Of a stretch of DNA of 64,000 nucleotides, positions 62,605-64,000 are shown piece after piece. The stretch covers positions 1,426,001-1,490,000 of the forward strand of contig NZ_CP045324.1 of NCBI RefSeq assembly GCF_009363275.1. The letters run 5' to 3'. Position 1 is the stretch's first letter; each line of letters opens with the position of its first letter. The position numbers were made by a program, and so were the translations under genes. The notes below the pieces were generated by a model. The model ran no database searches and was not told the origin of the DNA. It was given only the letters and a program-made list of their open reading frames with translations. The stretch is from Marinobacter sp. THAF197a. Lineage in GTDB: Bacteria > Pseudomonadota > Gammaproteobacteria > Pseudomonadales > Oleiphilaceae.

Positions 62605-63738
62605 ATGACAACCGCAACGTTAGAGTTCTCTGCTGGTCAGCGAGTGCTCTGTCGCCCCGGCGTGAGTGACCCGAACTTACGTGCCTGGGATGCAGCGGAT
62701 GAGCTGCTTCTGGATGAAGCCATACGCCGAGTGCACGCTAGCGATCGTGTATTGGTGGTGGATGACCAGTTTGGCGCACTTACGCTCGGGTTGTCTGACT
62801 ACGCACCGGTATCGGTGGCAGACAGCGCAGTTCTTGAGGGTGCATTGAGCACTAACGCCCCTTTGAATCCGGGTATACCTTCCCCTGCACAGCTGGCCAG
62901 TTGGCTGAATCCACCGCAGGGGCCCTTTGACCTGATCGTCATGCGTGTGCCGCGTCAGAGTGAATACCTGGCGTGGCTGCTGCGCTGGGTGAATTCCGCA
63001 CTGGCAGGCAATGGCTGCCTGCTTGCCGGGGGCATGATCAAGCACCTTCCAGATCGCAGTGTTGACGTATTTGCCGAAGCCATGCCCACCGAAGCCGTTC
63101 TGCCAGCCCGCAAAAAGGCGCGTGTTGTGGTCTGTCGCCGGGGAGAGGCAAGCCTGGCGGGCTGGTCAGGGCTCTGGAAAGGTTATTCCGTTCCGGACGT
63201 TCCAGTCGCCGTGGAGGCCATGCCTGCGGTGTTTGCCCGGGACCGTCTGGACATTGGTACCCGTGAATTGCTGCCACTTGTAGCCCCTGCCGTTGCCCGG
63301 CTCCCAAAGGGTGCCCGGATACTGGATTTGGCTTGCGGTAACGGTGTTCTGGGGTTGGCGGCACTGGCCTGCCGCGACGATATCCGTGTGGAATTTGCCG
63401 ATGTGTCCGCCCAGGCTGTGGCGAGTGTACGGCATAATCTGATGCGTTGCGGGTTTGAAGCAAGGGCCAGCGTCTGCCATTCCGACGGCGTCGACAGGGG
63501 CGCGGGAAACTATCAGCTGATTCTGCTCAACCCGCCGTTTCATGAGGGTGGGGTAGTAGGCGATCACATCGCCTTGAGGCTATTCCGGGATGCTGCCCGG
63601 CACCTGGAACCCGAGGGCACCTTGTTGATGGTGGGGAATCGCCACCTGGGGTATCACCGCTCCCTGAAACGCTATTTCAGCAGTGTGGTACAGCGGGCGG
63701 CAAGCCCGCGTTTCGTCGTTTTTGAAGCCTGCCTGTGA
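62605..63738 (+). CDS. rlmG: RlmG-like 23S rRNA guanine methyltransferase
   Basis: SAM-dependent methyltransferase expected to make m2G1835 of 23S rRNA. It has 377 residues: an N-terminal pseudo-domain and a C-terminal MTS domain with LDLACGNGVLG (241 on), NPPFHEGG (309 on) and the RlmG-like end NRHLGYHRSLKRYF. ATG 62605 follows ACAGAG; GTG 62596 is too close to it. It converges on ribE with a four-base gap. Confidence 0.88.
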   Translation: MTTATLEFSAGQRVLCRPGVSDPNLRAWDAADELLLDEAIRRVHASDRVLVVDDQFGALTLGLSDYAPVSVADSAVLEGALSTNAPLNPGIPSPAQLASWLNPPQGPFDLIVMRVPRQSEYLAWLLRWVNSALAGNGCLLAGGMIKHLPDRSVDVFAEAMPTEAVLPARKKARVVVCRRGEASLAGWSGLWKGYSVPDVPVAVEAMPAVFARDRLDIGTRELLPLVAPAVARLPKGARILDLACGNGVLGLAALACRDDIRVEFADVSAQAVASVRHNLMRCGFEARASVCHSDGVDRGAGNYQLILLNPPFHEGGVVGDHIALRLFRDAARHLEPEGTLLMVGNRHLGYHRSLKRYFSSVVQRAASPRFVVFEACL

Positions 63739-63742
63739 ACCC

Positions 63743-64000
63743 TCAGCTCCCGGCTGTCGGCGGCCGGTCGTAGCCGAGCCGGGCCAGGGTGTCTACGATG
63801 GTCTGGGTCTGGCTGTCTACCTCAATGTTCACCCTTTGCCCTTGCTCAGCGCTTCCGAACGTGGTGGCGCGCAGGGTTTCCGGGATCAGGTGCACGTTAA
63901 ACCGGTTCTCCTGAACCTCGCCGATGGTCAGGCTGGCGCCGTTGATGGCGATATAGCCTTTCGGGAACACGTACTTTTGCCACTCTGAAGGAAGTTCGAA
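63743..64000 (-). CDS. ribE: Riboflavin synthase alpha subunit, C-terminal part (5' end outside window)
   Basis: Makes riboflavin from two molecules of 6,7-dimethyl-8-ribityllumazine. The visible 85 residues read in from the edge as FELPSEWQKYVFPKGYIAIN, part of the second lumazine-binding repeat, with NGASLTIGEV and FNVHLIPETLRATTFG. The rest lies beyond the window. The codon at 63970 (GTG) is internal, not a start. Confidence 0.9.
   Translation of the reverse strand, partial: FELPSEWQKYVFPKGYIAINGASLTIGEVQENRFNVHLIPETLRATTFGSAEQGQRVNIEVDSQTQTIVDTLARLGYDRPPTAGS

Noticed and set aside
1..64000. CRISPR arrays, tRNA/rRNA genes, insertion sequences, prophage genes
   Set aside because: Looked for on both strands; no direct-repeat array, cloverleaf or transposase signature was seen.

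Overview
The window is a gene-dense, moderately GC-rich chromosomal stretch of a motile gammaproteobacterium. Gene order (fleQ-fleSR-fliEFGHIJ-...-fliKLMNOPQR-flhB-flhAF-fleN-fliA-cheYZAB-motCD-parCP-cheW) and protein character (FleQ/FleS/FleR, FlhF/FleN, MotC/MotD, an HsbA-HsbR-HptB module) point to a polar-flagellated marine relative of Pseudomonas. Marinobacter or a close neighbour is my best guess; this is inference from gene order and family resemblance, not a database match. No tRNA, rRNA, CRISPR array, transposase or phage gene is visible, and no gene-free stretch exceeds 300 bases.

Region 1 (1-19053, + strand): the 3' part of fleQ, the fleSR two-component pair, then rod, MS-ring, switch and export genes. 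A three-gene partner-switching module (STAS protein, REC-PP2C-ATPase protein, Hpt protein) sits between fliJ and fliK. Exact GG-N10-GC sigma-54 type -24/-12 elements lie before fleS, fliE, fliK, fliL and flhA, so most of the regulon appears to be a FleQ/FleR-RpoN cascade with transcription units that can be read directly from the sequence.

Region 2 (19054-21239): the flagellar block is interrupted on the - strand by a pyrimidine salvage pair (upp, uraA). The flhB/uraA junction carries a perfect 28-bp inverted repeat with a 54-nt loop.

Region 3 (21356-35668, + strand): flhA, flhF, fleN, fliA, then the polar chemotaxis set cheY, cheZ, cheA, cheB, the second stator motCD, the ParA-like/CheW-like pair that places chemotaxis arrays at the pole (ParC/ParP), cheW and a DUF2802 membrane protein. 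CheA carries three copies of an acidic ITDxEFExLLD motif in its linker.

Region 4 (35695-40771): an unusual accessory pocket. A 759-residue protein joins an N-terminal isoaspartate-methyltransferase-like domain to a GspE/PilB-type secretion ATPase, and overlaps by ATGA a MoxR-family AAA+ ATPase with no VWA partner beside it. Converging on them are a FlhB-C-domain protein and a second FliK-like protein.

Region 5 (40907-48162, + strand): a complete system I cytochrome c maturation operon, ccmABCDEFGHI. Region 6 (48191-55120, - strand): moxR, DUF58, DUF4381, batA, batB and batD, a MoxR/VWA aerotolerance-type operon. Region 7 (55286-64000): giant NAD-glutamate dehydrogenase, beta-carbonic anhydrase, a 57-residue orphan protein behind three DNA dyads, two rRNA guanine methyltransferases (RsmC-like, RlmG-like) separated by a probable minus-strand terminator or small RNA, and the 3' part of riboflavin synthase.
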